A stretch of 64,000 nucleotides of DNA from Cognatiluteimonas weifangensis. Its GTDB lineage: Bacteria > Pseudomonadota > Gammaproteobacteria > Xanthomonadales > Xanthomonadaceae. Shown piece after piece: positions 27,712-38,533 of the stretch. The notes beneath the pieces are model-generated. The model did no database searches, had not been told where the DNA came from, and worked only from the letters and a program-made list of their open reading frames with translations. Location of the stretch: the NCBI RefSeq assembly GCF_003416885.1, contig NZ_QVPD01000006.1:62001-126000 (forward strand). The letters are read 5' to 3'. Position 1 is the first letter of the stretch. Each line of letters opens with the position of its first letter. The position numbers and the translations under genes were made by a program.

Positions 27712-28018
27712 TCTGGCCCTTATTGGGGCAATCGTCGCCACCACGGTGGCTCAGATCAGCTACAAGAAGAGAAGCATCGGTGGTTCGCGAGAGTACCTCA
27801 TCGCCGCGATCGCTTTTTTTGCCGTTACGCCTGCGCTTACATATATCGCGGTCAAGATATTGGGTGTTGGTATCACCTACATGAGCACTAGCGTTACGTA
27901 CATACTCGTTAGCATCGCTGGATGGGTCATCTTCGGGGAAACCATCAAGCGACGAAAGGTCCTGGCTTTGTCGCTTATCGCGACCGGAATCGCAACCTAT
28001 TCACTGGGAACCTTATGA
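27701..28018 (+). CDS. Four-helix SMR/EamA-like membrane protein B
   Basis: A protein of 105 residues with four transmembrane helices: LALIGAIVATTVAQISYKK, EYLIAAIAFFAVTPALTYIA, ITYMSTSVTYILVSIAGWVI and VLALSLIATGIATYSLGTL. The pattern ALxxGITYM(S) and FGETIKRRK are SMR/EamA-like. It starts 11 bases inside the end of the acyltransferase gene, and its stop overlaps the aminotransferase start. With the protein encoded at 26798 it resembles the ArnE/ArnF pair. It is AT-rich relative to the core genome. Confidence 0.8.
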   Translation: MLGDLALIGAIVATTVAQISYKKRSIGGSREYLIAAIAFFAVTPALTYIAVKILGVGITYMSTSVTYILVSIAGWVIFGETIKRRKVLALSLIATGIATYSLGTL

Positions 28019-29160
28019 CCATCAGAATTCCATTCAACAAGCCGTACATGACCGGCAGGGAACTGGAGTACATCTCCAAGGCCCATTCCAACGGTCACCT
28101 TTCCGGCGATGGTGAGTTCACGCGTCGATGCCATGACTGGCTCAAGGAACAGACCGGGTGCGCCCGGACACTTCTGACGCATTCGTGCACCGGCGCCCTC
28201 GAGATGAGCGCGATGCTCGTCGGAGTCGGCCCGGGGGACGAAGTGATCATGCCGTCCTTCACCTTCGTATCCACGGCAAATGCGTTCGTGCTCCGCGGCG
28301 CGGTACCGGTATTCGTGGATGTCCGGCCCGATACGCTCAACATCGATGAGTCCCTGATCGAAGCCGCGATCACCCCGCGAACGAAGGCGATTTGCGTCGT
28401 CCATTACGCGGGCGTTTCCTGCGAGATGGACGTCATCATGGCGCTGGCACGCAAGCATGGGTTGCATGTTATCGAGGATGCGGCCCAGGGAATTCTCTCC
28501 ACCTACCGGGGCCGCCCCCTTGGCGCCATCGGAACACTGGGAGCGTTGAGCTTTCACGAGACCAAGAACGTGATTTCCGGAGAAGGCGGTGCGCTGTTGA
28601 TCAACGATCCGGCTTTGTCGGAGCGCGCCGAAATCATTCGCGAAAAGGGCACCAACCGCAGCAAGTTCTTCCGCGGACAGGTGGACAAGTACACCTGGGT
28701 GGACATGGGGTCATCGTACCTGCCGGGCGAGATCATCGCCGCGTTCCTCACGGCGCAACTGGAGCAGGCCCACGAGATCACTGCGCGGCGCCTGGCCATC
28801 TGGGACCGGTACCACGAATGGGCCGCCCCGTTTGAAAGCGATGGCCTGTTGCGGAGGCCGGTGGTGCCGATGGAATGCGTCCACAACGCGCATATGTACT
28901 ACCTGTTGCTCCCCTCGCTTTCGGCACGGACGAAATTCATAGAGTCGCTGAGAGACAAGGGCATCGGCTCCGTGTTTCACTACATTCCGTTGCACAGTGC
29001 GCCCGCTGGCCGCCAGTTCGGCCGAACTCACGGAAACGCACTGCCGATCACCGACGACCTCAGCGATCGCCTGGCTCGCCTCCCGCTTTGGGTGGGGTTG
29101 GAGGATGTGATGGACGAAGTGTTGGACGCAGCATCATCGGCACTTGTGGCAGCACGTTGA
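28015..29160 (+). CDS. dTDP-4-amino-4,6-dideoxygalactose transaminase (WecE/RffA type)
   Basis: A PLP enzyme of 381 residues in the DegT/DnrJ/EryC1 family. The PLP-lysine segment is SFHETKNVISGEGGALL, the exact WecE-type pattern. Also visible are FVDVRPDTLNIDESLIEAAI, YAGVSCEMDVIM, VIEDAAQG, and GSSYLPGEIIAAFL. WecE aminates dTDP-4-keto-6-deoxyglucose to dTDP-Fuc4N. The rmlAB genes needed for that substrate are not in this window and must lie elsewhere. The start ATG 28015 overlaps the stop of the SMR-like gene. Another 4-keto sugar nucleotide as substrate cannot be excluded. Confidence 0.88.
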   Translation: MTIRIPFNKPYMTGRELEYISKAHSNGHLSGDGEFTRRCHDWLKEQTGCARTLLTHSCTGALEMSAMLVGVGPGDEVIMPSFTFVSTANAFVLRGAVPVFVDVRPDTLNIDESLIEAAITPRTKAICVVHYAGVSCEMDVIMALARKHGLHVIEDAAQGILSTYRGRPLGAIGTLGALSFHETKNVISGEGGALLINDPALSERAEIIREKGTNRSKFFRGQVDKYTWVDMGSSYLPGEIIAAFLTAQLEQAHEITARRLAIWDRYHEWAAPFESDGLLRRPVVPMECVHNAHMYYLLLPSLSARTKFIESLRDKGIGSVFHYIPLHSAPAGRQFGRTHGNALPITDDLSDRLARLPLWVGLEDVMDEVLDAASSALVAAR

Positions 29161-29271
29161 CGCGTGGCCGAGTACCGTCGTGGCACCCCTGCCGATCCTA
29201 CAGCCCTGGATCGGATCTTTCAGTCTCTGGGCCACAGAGGCATAATATATTAACCAATACTGGAGTTTCCC

Positions 29272-29904
29272 ATGCGAGTCTGCCGTCCGCTATGCCTTGC
29301 AATATGTATGTCCTCTCTGGTCGCTCTGGGCGCGTGCAGCGGTGCCCCGGACTCCACACCGGCCGACGGTAACGGGCCCGTGGCTGCGTCTGAGACCGAT
29401 GCACCTCCTGTTGCCCCTGAGATTAACGAAGCCCTTGTCCCGGAGCAGGTGAGCGTCTCGCTGAGTCTTGCAGGCAAACCGGTTTACCTTGAAGATGAAG
29501 ACGCCTTGCTGCTGGGCATAACGATCGCCAACAACGGCCAAACCGACCTGATCGGAAGCGGCAGTAAGCCGGTGAATCTCGGGGCTTCTCTGTTGGGCCC
29601 TGACGGCGCGGGTACACCGCCCGGCGTACGTGATTTTGTAAGGGTGCCGCTGCCGTTGATCGCCAGGGGCACCGAGAAGACCGTGCGCATGAAGCTGCCG
29701 GCCAAGTCCCTGAATGGCCAGACGGTTCAAGTCCAACTGGTGCAGGAAGGCGTGGCCTGGTTTGATGCGTTCGGCCAAGCCCCGCTCAAGCTCGACGCCT
29801 ATTCGCCATGCAACAATGCCTCCGGCGCACTTTGCAACAGTTCTGGCGAAACGGTAAGTGCCGCCAACGCCTCCGTCGAGCAGGCACCGCAAGAGCGACA
29901 GTAA
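29272..29904 (+). CDS. Predicted lipoprotein of unknown function
   Basis: A protein of 210 residues with a signal peptide ending in a lipobox (SLVALGAC at about residues 15-22), so it should be lipidated. A Pro/Asp-rich linker (APDSTPADGNGPVAASETD) leads to a beta-rich domain (VSVSLSLAGKPVYLEDEDAL, LGITIANNGQTDLIG) with an Ig-like look, as in proteins that bind or modify surface polymers. The C-terminus holds two Cys (SPCNNASGALCNSS). No family is recognised. It is the last plus-strand gene of the island, 111 bases after the aminotransferase, with an AT-rich stretch (CATAATATATTAACC) ahead that may hold its own promoter. Confidence 0.75.
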   Translation: MRVCRPLCLAICMSSLVALGACSGAPDSTPADGNGPVAASETDAPPVAPEINEALVPEQVSVSLSLAGKPVYLEDEDALLLGITIANNGQTDLIGSGSKPVNLGASLLGPDGAGTPPGVRDFVRVPLPLIARGTEKTVRMKLPAKSLNGQTVQVQLVQEGVAWFDAFGQAPLKLDAYSPCNNASGALCNSSGETVSAANASVEQAPQERQ

Positions 29905-29927
29905 GCGCATACCCACGCATCAGTTCA

Positions 29928-29940
29928 CCCCCCCCCCCCC
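29928..29940. repeat. C13 homopolymer tract
   Basis: Thirteen consecutive C residues lie between the lipoprotein stop (29904) and the convergent membrane-protein stop (30022). It is not inside either reading frame as called. Long mononucleotide runs are prone to slippage in vivo and to length errors in sequencing. The rest of the 117-base gap shows nothing else. Confidence 0.9.
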
Positions 29941-30021
29941 GGATCTGCCAGTCGGCGATCCGGGGATTGGTGTACTTCCGCCCACTATCGCTTGGACCAT
30001 TCCAACCTGCGAGTGGATTTA

Positions 30022-32322
30022 TCAGTCGACGTCGAGGGATGCGAACATGAATCCCAGGCGCCGGGGGTCGGGCTGATCCGGCTCGAACCGGGCAGAACTG
30101 AAGTCCACGGTCGCCAACTCGCCATCGAAATCGGGGAAGTAGTAGGCAACGGTGGTTTTGTCGATCCGCTCTGTCCTGGCGGGTCGATAGGACCCATTCA
30201 ATGTGACCGTGGGTACGTTCCCCGCGGGGAAACCGCCGCGCAAGACCAGCCTCGTGATCCGCCTCTTTCCCACGCAACCGGAAAACGCTATCCGGGCATC
30301 GGGCTGCGTCCACCTGAAATAGTTCTGCTCGAGATCGTAGAATCCCGTCGCTTCATGGCCCGACAGATTCCCGTTTGCCCTGATCACGCTGTCCACAAGG
30401 TGCACGCCGTAATCACCATTGATCCGGAAGCTCAATTTCCGGCTATCCCCCGGTGGCACCGTCGATTTTTTCGCCTCCAGCGTTACCCGGGTTTCGCCAG
30501 CGCCCAGAATGATTTGCTCGCACACTCGCCTGGGCGTCTGGGCTGCGACGTCTATCGAGTTCGACGTGTCTCCATGGGCCACCTTCAGCTGGTCGTCGAA
30601 CAGCGACGTTGCGGTGAAGGACAGGATCGCCTTCTTGCCGGCCAATTGCTCCCTGTTGAAGACATGGAATATCGCATTGCCATCCGTCCAGTTATATGAC
30701 TTGCCATCGCCGTACATTTCCCGGTCATAGGTGACGTCCAGCACGACGCCAAGCTCTGGTGGGGTCGTGCTGACCGGGTTGACTCGGTGGTTCGAGACCT
30801 CCACCAGCTGGATTTCGCCTGCTGCAACACCGTATTCCATGGCAAGCTCGGAAAGCTCTTCATACCGTGGAGTCGGCACATACTGGTTGTAACCGGTTTT
30901 GACTTTCGCTCTCGCGGGATCAGGATTGGGGATAACTTCCGAAACCAGGACGTATGTTCTGTTGTTGCCCTTCGACCTCCAGGTGTTGATGGTCTTGTCG
31001 AAATATCCAAGCGCTCCGGTCCGGGCGTAGATGTTGTCGCCGACGATTGCAACGAGACCGTATTCTTCCGACTGCGTCGCCAGTTCGACCGCCCTGAAAT
31101 CGTCCCTGAAGCTTCCGATTCTGGCAGCCGAGTCATGCCGCATCTGCCGATATTCGGCCGCGCCCAGGTATTGATAAACCCCCAGGACGCAAATGACGGC
31201 GAACAGCAGAAAGGTACGGATTGAAAACCAGGTGTTGTCGGGCACTAGCGACTTGGCCGCGACGGCAAGCAGCATGATGAACCCTGCGTAAGGGATATAC
31301 AGGAAGTAAGGGTTCGGAAACGCTTGCCGCGCACTCAGCGAATAGATGCCGGTCATTCCAAGCAGGAGGAATGAGGACAACAGCAACTCCGGCAGGGATA
31401 CAAGTCGCTTCTTCCAGCCGTAAGCCAGGCCCGTCAGCACAAGGACGATAAAAATGCTGTTCATCCAACGGCTGTCGCCAAGCAGGCTGAGCAGGTTCTG
31501 CGACAGGTTGCTCAGGACATGGATGGCGTCCAACTTGATGGTGGTGCCGACATAAGCCGAATCCGGCGCAAACGAGATGATTACGAGGTTGACGGCGATG
31601 GGGATGCTCAATGCCATGACATAAACCGCGGCGGCTCGAACGTCCTTTCGCGCCATGTAGTGTGCGATCGCCAGGGGTGGCAGGATCACAACCGCACCGT
31701 AGTTTCCAATGGCAACGACCGCATAGGCTGCATAAATCCCGATTACGGCCCAGCGTGGAAGGGCGATGCGGTCGGAAGCGACAAGGCATAGCGCCAGGAA
31801 TATCGTAAGCAGGTTTACGGACGACGATCCTATCCACAGCGAAAGCGCGTAAGTCCCGGAGTCCAGGTTGAGCGCGAGTGCAAACAGGCTCGAGAACATG
31901 ATCGCGGGGACTGCACCGACGCGTAGAACGCGCACCAGAACCAGGAACAGGAGAAATGAATTCAGCGCGTGGGCAATGAGGTTCAGGATCAGATGGGCGC
32001 CGACATTCTCCGATACCAGATTGACCTGGAGCAGGCGCGCAATCGGCAGTACTCCCGGGAACCGGTGCGATGTTTCCCACTGCTGCCGGTATTGATCCTC
32101 CACGGATTCCGCTGCCTCGGCCATGCCCTCCGGTGTCAGCAAGCCCCCATCCACGTAACTTGCCCCGATGATCCAGGCATCATCCATGTGATAGTCGTAG
32201 CTGGCGAAGCGGTAGTTCGCAGCGAACGCCAGCCCCAGGAAGAACGTCAGGAGCAGAAGGCCCCATCGGCTTCTCATAGGGTGCAGCACCGAAATGTTCA
32301 TGAGCGCCCGTTCCGATTTCAT
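30022..32322 (-). CDS. Large polytopic membrane protein with periplasmic C-terminal domain, GT-C-like
   Basis: A protein of 766 residues. After one N-terminal helix comes a short loop with YDYHMDDAWIIGAS, an acidic pair where GT-C glycosyltransferases carry the catalytic Asp. Roughly ten further hydrophobic helices reach residue ~410. The last ~330 residues are hydrophilic and beta-rich (LSFTATSLFDDQLKVAHG, RITRLVLRGGFPAGNVPTVT). GT-C enzymes use polyprenyl-phosphate sugars on the periplasmic side, which would suit the GT2 product made in this island. The start at 32322 is the best of several Met codons. The assignment rests on topology; no family is recognised. Confidence 0.72.
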   Translation of the reverse strand: MKSERALMNISVLHPMRSRWGLLLLTFFLGLAFAANYRFASYDYHMDDAWIIGASYVDGGLLTPEGMAEAAESVEDQYRQQWETSHRFPGVLPIARLLQVNLVSENVGAHLILNLIAHALNSFLLFLVLVRVLRVGAVPAIMFSSLFALALNLDSGTYALSLWIGSSSVNLLTIFLALCLVASDRIALPRWAVIGIYAAYAVVAIGNYGAVVILPPLAIAHYMARKDVRAAAVYVMALSIPIAVNLVIISFAPDSAYVGTTIKLDAIHVLSNLSQNLLSLLGDSRWMNSIFIVLVLTGLAYGWKKRLVSLPELLLSSFLLLGMTGIYSLSARQAFPNPYFLYIPYAGFIMLLAVAAKSLVPDNTWFSIRTFLLFAVICVLGVYQYLGAAEYRQMRHDSAARIGSFRDDFRAVELATQSEEYGLVAIVGDNIYARTGALGYFDKTINTWRSKGNNRTYVLVSEVIPNPDPARAKVKTGYNQYVPTPRYEELSELAMEYGVAAGEIQLVEVSNHRVNPVSTTPPELGVVLDVTYDREMYGDGKSYNWTDGNAIFHVFNREQLAGKKAILSFTATSLFDDQLKVAHGDTSNSIDVAAQTPRRVCEQIILGAGETRVTLEAKKSTVPPGDSRKLSFRINGDYGVHLVDSVIRANGNLSGHEATGFYDLEQNYFRWTQPDARIAFSGCVGKRRITRLVLRGGFPAGNVPTVTLNGSYRPARTERIDKTTVAYYFPDFDGELATVDFSSARFEPDQPDPRRLGFMFASLDVD

Positions 32323-32466
32323 GGATGTCTCTGTGACTGGGAGATCTGTGAGGCCGAGCATCGGGACGGGCCCGAAACACCGCCCTCCACGGGAGAGCAG
32401 CAAGCCTCCCGCGCAGTCGCGTTCAATTGACGAAGCGCCGACCTGTGCAGCGGCTCACCGCACCTG

Positions 32467-33135
32467 TCAATCCATCTCCGGTACAGCCAGGTAATCCCAC
32501 ACTTCCTGCCGGCGGGAACTTTCTGCAAACTCGGTCGCCCCGAGAGGGGTTCTGTTTATGTCCATGACCTGGTAGCCAATCCCGGTCAGGAATGCATGGA
32601 CCGCCAGCGGATCCACGTTGTATGCCGCGTACGAATTGGCTCCGAACTCGAAGCTTATGAAGGGGCGCCACTTCCGAAGGATGCGCTCGGCACCGCGCAA
32701 CACTCCCCACTCCCCTCCCTCCGTGTCGATTTTTATATATCGTACCGGCAACGAGTTGTCGATGACGTCGTCCAGCCTCCGGACCTCGACCTTCGTCCGT
32801 TCCACCCGGGTCTCCGAATCGAATATGCGTTCCTTCAGCCCGGAATACTCCAGTGCATCCACGGCAATCACGAACTCCGCCGTCTCATCCTTCTGCCCGA
32901 GAGCCAGGGCCTGGACGCTTACATTCGCGATGCGCTCCTCTGCCAGTGTCTGCCGCAGCTTCTCCGCCATAACCTGGAGGGGCTCGAACGCATAGACGTG
33001 GCCCTGGGCCCCGATGCGCCTGGACATGGGAATGGTGTGGCGGCCGCGATGAGCGCCAACGTCGATGCAGATTGAACCATCCTGCAAGATTTCCTGATAG
33101 AACCCTTCGAGAAGTCCTTCGAAATCAGTAGGCAC
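32467..33135 (-). CDS. FkbM-family methyltransferase
   Basis: A SAM-dependent methyltransferase of 222 residues. The SAM-binding motif is SICIDVGAHRGRHTIPMSRR near the N-terminus, followed by GHVYAFEPLQVMAEKL and the FkbM-typical YIKIDTEGGEWGVLRGAE at ~130 and FISFEFGANS at ~155. FkbM enzymes usually O-methylate sugars or polyketides. The start is uncertain: GTG 33135 is chosen because GGAG lies 7 bases upstream; GTG 33141 is the alternative. It follows the double-GT4 gene by 40 bases. Confidence 0.85.
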   Translation of the reverse strand: MPTDFEGLLEGFYQEILQDGSICIDVGAHRGRHTIPMSRRIGAQGHVYAFEPLQVMAEKLRQTLAEERIANVSVQALALGQKDETAEFVIAVDALEYSGLKERIFDSETRVERTKVEVRRLDDVIDNSLPVRYIKIDTEGGEWGVLRGAERILRKWRPFISFEFGANSYAAYNVDPLAVHAFLTGIGYQVMDINRTPLGATEFAESSRRQEVWDYLAVPEMD

Positions 33136-33175
33136 GTGCACTCTCCGATTAGTCCCAATCCCGACCGCAACCGAT

Positions 33176-35572
33176 CTACCTGCGCGCCCGATCCGTAACG
33201 CCAATCTCTGCCAACACCTGGTCGCCCAGCACGTCCCACGAAAACCTGCGTTCCACGTGCCGCCGAGCCGCGCGGGCCTTTGCCTGCCGCTCGGCCGGGT
33301 TGGCCACCAAGGCTTGGGACAACGCGCCTTCAAACCCTTCACCCGTATACAGCCAGGCCATGGAGGTGTCGATGTCCGAGCCTCTCGCGCCGAATTCGGA
33401 GGTGACGACTCCTACGCCTGACGCCATGTAGTCCAGCAACTTCAGGTTGCTGCCCCCGCCGGACCGCATCGGATTCAGCGCGACCGTCGCCATGCCAAGC
33501 AGCACGTCCTTTTCTTCATCGTCGACCACCCCGACGAGATGCACATTTGCGGGCAGTTGACGCGACTCGATTGCCTTGCAGGCGCTTCCGATAATGATGA
33601 AGTCGACTTGTTCAAAGTGGTCGGCGACGGCAATTACATCTTCGACCGCCTCCAGGTTGGGGCCATGCCAGCTCGCCAGCATCACCGCAACCGGTCGATG
33701 TTCCATTCCCATGCGATGGCGCAACGCCGCGCGGTCCCTTTCCTCGACGAAGGTGATCGATTCAAGATCCGCCCCGTTCGGCAACATCAGAAAACGGGCG
33801 TCGTCCACCCCGTAGGTCTGCTTCAGCCTGTCCCGATCCGGCTCCGACACGGCAATCACACGAGCGGCGCGTCGACACATTTCCGCTTCGACTTCCTCTA
33901 CCACCGCTACCATCCTGCGGCCCTCTTCGGTAGCGGGCAGCATGGTTGATTTCATGGAAGCTTCGTGGTTATGCGCCTCGTACCACAACTCGGGCAGTTG
34001 CAGGCCATCGAGTACAGGCAGGGTGTATGGATGCTCGAGGATGCACAGGTCGGCGTCCTCGAGCGCTTCCGCGCACGCGTCGCGATAAGAGCCGGCAAGT
34101 TCAGGCTTCATCGCGAAAATCACGTCGGTTACCGGGGTCCAGTCCAATGCACGCGATGCCTCCACTTCATATTGCGCATGCTTTCTCGATCTGGGAACAC
34201 GCACTTCGTACATGCCTTCGGCGATCAATTGCCTGGATGGGCTGTCCTCCGGGCCAACGGAAGACACCACTGTAAGGTCATGGACCCGTGCTATGCGTCG
34301 CCACAGGTGGTAAATCCGGCACTGTCCTCCACCCACGGGAGGATAAATGGGGAACGTACTCAGGACCACGACTTTCTTTCGCTTGGTGGACGCAGCCATC
34401 TCAACCATCTTGTCATCCATTGGCAATAGACTCGCTACGGCCTTTTCCCAGGTTACGCTCGCAATATCCCGGCTGCCCTGCTCGCCCAATGCCACGCATA
34501 GTTCGCGGTCTCGGGCCAGCTGTTCGATGCAACGGGCCAATGATTCAGGGCTTGGATCCGCCACCAGGCCATTCTCGCCATGGCGGATGAATTCCAGCGG
34601 CCCTCCGGCGTCGGAGGTGGTAACAACCGGCTTGCCGCTACGCATTGCCTCCATGGTGATGTACCCGAGATCCTCGTCATAGGGCGTGAACAGTACGGCT
34701 CTTGCGCCCGAATAGAGTTCGCTTAACCGCTGGTTGTCGACGTATCCCAGAAATTCGATGCGCGGATCACCTTTCGCCAATGCACGCAAGCGTGCGTCTT
34801 CGGGACCGGTCCCGGCGATTTTCAACCTGGCATTGACATTCCCGACCATCCGGAACGCACGCACGATGAGATCGATCCGCTTGGGGGCATCCAGGCGGCT
34901 GGCGGTGAAGAAGTACTCATAAGGACCGTTGTCGCGCGTCTCCAGGCCGGAAGGTGGATAAGCGACCACGGCGGACACGTCCTGTGGAAAGTAGTCGCTG
35001 CGGGTAGCCACCACTTTCGAGATCGCGGCATGGCGTGCGATGGCACCTTTCCTCAGGGCATACGCATCAAGGTAGTGGACGATCTCGCGCGTCAGTGGTC
35101 CCGGAAACTGGAACCCGGGCCTGCATTCCGGATCCTCGCGCAGTTCGAATACCGAACTGAAAAACTCGCTCAACTGCTGGGGGTTCTCGAGCGGATCCCG
35201 CATGCGTCGGCGCAGTTCGAGCAGCCTTGCCGGCAATGCGGCCGGCGGATCCACGGGAAGGCCGAAAAGGTGATAGGTGTCGTAGAGACCACGCAGGCAA
35301 TGGAGCATGTAGCAGACATGGTTGGGATGGCTGACCATCCATGCCGGATACTTCGTCGAAATAACCAGGTCGAAACGCGAAACATCGAGCTCGGAAAAAG
35401 CCCGGTAGCTTTCCATCAACGCCCAGAAATCCCCTTCCGGCGAGGCAAGCGTGACCAGCGTGGCCTCATGGGAGGTTCCACGATTGAGATGGTCGAGCAA
35501 ACCCGCGTACAGGTTCTCGGCCCCACCCCTCACCGCCGGAACCGAGCTCGGAGCGACGACACCGATTCTCAC
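33176..35572 (-). CDS. Tandem GT4 glycosyltransferase (two catalytic domains)
   Basis: A protein of 798 residues made of two GT-B glycosyltransferases. Domain 1 (about 1-390) opens MRIGVVAPSSVPAVRGGAEN and has the E-x7-E motif in EDLGYITMEAMRSGKPVVTT. Domain 2 (about 400-798) opens KVVVLSTFPIYPPVGGGQCR and ends with NPMRSGGGSNLKLLDYMASG, a GT4-like nucleotide-sugar site. Two activities in one chain suit an enzyme adding alternating linkages in an O-chain repeat. The sugar is probably GDP-D-rhamnose, given gmd and rmd next door, but this is inference. It lies 16 bases after the preceding GT4 gene. Confidence 0.87.
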   Translation of the reverse strand: MRIGVVAPSSVPAVRGGAENLYAGLLDHLNRGTSHEATLVTLASPEGDFWALMESYRAFSELDVSRFDLVISTKYPAWMVSHPNHVCYMLHCLRGLYDTYHLFGLPVDPPAALPARLLELRRRMRDPLENPQQLSEFFSSVFELREDPECRPGFQFPGPLTREIVHYLDAYALRKGAIARHAAISKVVATRSDYFPQDVSAVVAYPPSGLETRDNGPYEYFFTASRLDAPKRIDLIVRAFRMVGNVNARLKIAGTGPEDARLRALAKGDPRIEFLGYVDNQRLSELYSGARAVLFTPYDEDLGYITMEAMRSGKPVVTTSDAGGPLEFIRHGENGLVADPSPESLARCIEQLARDRELCVALGEQGSRDIASVTWEKAVASLLPMDDKMVEMAASTKRKKVVVLSTFPIYPPVGGGQCRIYHLWRRIARVHDLTVVSSVGPEDSPSRQLIAEGMYEVRVPRSRKHAQYEVEASRALDWTPVTDVIFAMKPELAGSYRDACAEALEDADLCILEHPYTLPVLDGLQLPELWYEAHNHEASMKSTMLPATEEGRRMVAVVEEVEAEMCRRAARVIAVSEPDRDRLKQTYGVDDARFLMLPNGADLESITFVEERDRAALRHRMGMEHRPVAVMLASWHGPNLEAVEDVIAVADHFEQVDFIIIGSACKAIESRQLPANVHLVGVVDDEEKDVLLGMATVALNPMRSGGGSNLKLLDYMASGVGVVTSEFGARGSDIDTSMAWLYTGEGFEGALSQALVANPAERQAKARAARRHVERRFSWDVLGDQVLAEIGVTDRARR

Positions 35573-35588
35573 GAACTTCTTCCCGTTT

Positions 35589-36614
35589 TCATTTCAAAAG
35601 ACGCTCGACAACAGGATCCCAGGATATGTCCATGTCGTCATAGGCAGCACGGCCGGCCTGGCCATGCGCTGTCGCCAGTGCTTCCGATCGGCCGTAGCGA
35701 TCAATCGCTTGTGCTATCACGTCCGCCACCGGCTCGACTACCTGTCCTGTTTCCCCGTGAACCACGAATTCCAGGGGCCCGCCGGAATCGGTGCATGTGA
35801 TGACGGGTTTTGACGCGAGCATGCTCTCCAGGGTTACGTATCCGTAGTCCTCGTCGTATGGTCCGAAGAAAATGGCCCTTGCCTTGGCGTAGTAGGAGCG
35901 CATTTCCCGGTCGCACACGTAGCCCAGCAAGCGTACTTTCGACTCGATCCCGAGCTCTGAAATTCGCCTGTTGAGAGCGGCTGCAGCCCCACCCTCGCCG
36001 GCAATGAGAGCCACCATGGGCGAGCGCGTTTTCGCCATCGCTTCCACAAGCAGCATCTGTCGCTTCAACGGCTCGAGCCGGGAGGGGCTGAAAATGAACG
36101 GCAGCGACTCTTCACAACGGAACTGCTCCGCCGAAAACGGCGGGTGGTATATCGGCGCGGATGAAACGCCATTGTATTGCTGGAGCCGGGCACTCACCCT
36201 CTTGGCGATGGTGAATCTCCGGGGGATTCGCAGCAGGGCATCCGTGTCTTGCTGGATCACTCGTTTGCGAACGGCCTTGTCCTTGCCGCTGGCTCCTTTT
36301 TCGTCCCAGAGTTCGTAGTACGCACGGTGCTGGTGCAGGAGCCATAGGACGGAGTCAGGATGCTGCGCATAGAAGCAGGGAAACTTGAGGTGGATGACCT
36401 TGTCGACGTTCCCGGCACAGAACGAGGCAAGGTTGATTCGTCCCCACCAATCGGCGCTCTCCTCGATCGCGCTGGCCGGCGAGAAGCGAAATGGCGCCGT
36501 AAGTATGTCGGCTCGGTGTCCTTGCCGTTTGATGGCCGCGAGCAGGCCTTGCGCGAGGATCTCCCCCCCTCCCCTGACGAACGGAACCTGCACGCTGGTA
36601 ATCAGGATGTTCAT
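35589..36614 (-). CDS. GT4 glycosyltransferase
   Basis: A GT-B glycosyltransferase of 341 residues. The N-terminal Rossmann start MNILITSVQVPFVRGGGEIL has the glycine-rich donor/acceptor loop. SPSRLEPLKRQMLLVEAMAK begins the C-terminal domain, and EDYGYVTLESMLASKPVITC is the catalytic E-x7-E region. It closely resembles the first half of the neighbouring tandem enzyme (both have GGPLEF after the motif), so the two probably share a donor. It is 33 bases after gmd and 16 before the tandem gene. Confidence 0.87.
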   Translation of the reverse strand: MNILITSVQVPFVRGGGEILAQGLLAAIKRQGHRADILTAPFRFSPASAIEESADWWGRINLASFCAGNVDKVIHLKFPCFYAQHPDSVLWLLHQHRAYYELWDEKGASGKDKAVRKRVIQQDTDALLRIPRRFTIAKRVSARLQQYNGVSSAPIYHPPFSAEQFRCEESLPFIFSPSRLEPLKRQMLLVEAMAKTRSPMVALIAGEGGAAAALNRRISELGIESKVRLLGYVCDREMRSYYAKARAIFFGPYDEDYGYVTLESMLASKPVITCTDSGGPLEFVVHGETGQVVEPVADVIAQAIDRYGRSEALATAHGQAGRAAYDDMDISWDPVVERLLK

Positions 36615-36647
36615 GCGCAGTTCGGGATTTGCTCTCGCAAGCTACCC

Positions 36648-38529
<1,882 letters not shown>

Positions 38530-38533
<4 letters not shown>

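Noticed and set aside
29905..29940. Phase-variable switch of the membrane protein by the C13 tract
   Set aside because: The tract is downstream of the stop codon at 30022 on the minus strand and outside the lipoprotein frame, so length change would not alter either product as called.
33136..33342. N-terminal extension of the FkbM gene
   Set aside because: It overlaps the end of the double-GT4 gene and has no methyltransferase features; a start near 33135 has a suitable ribosome-binding site.
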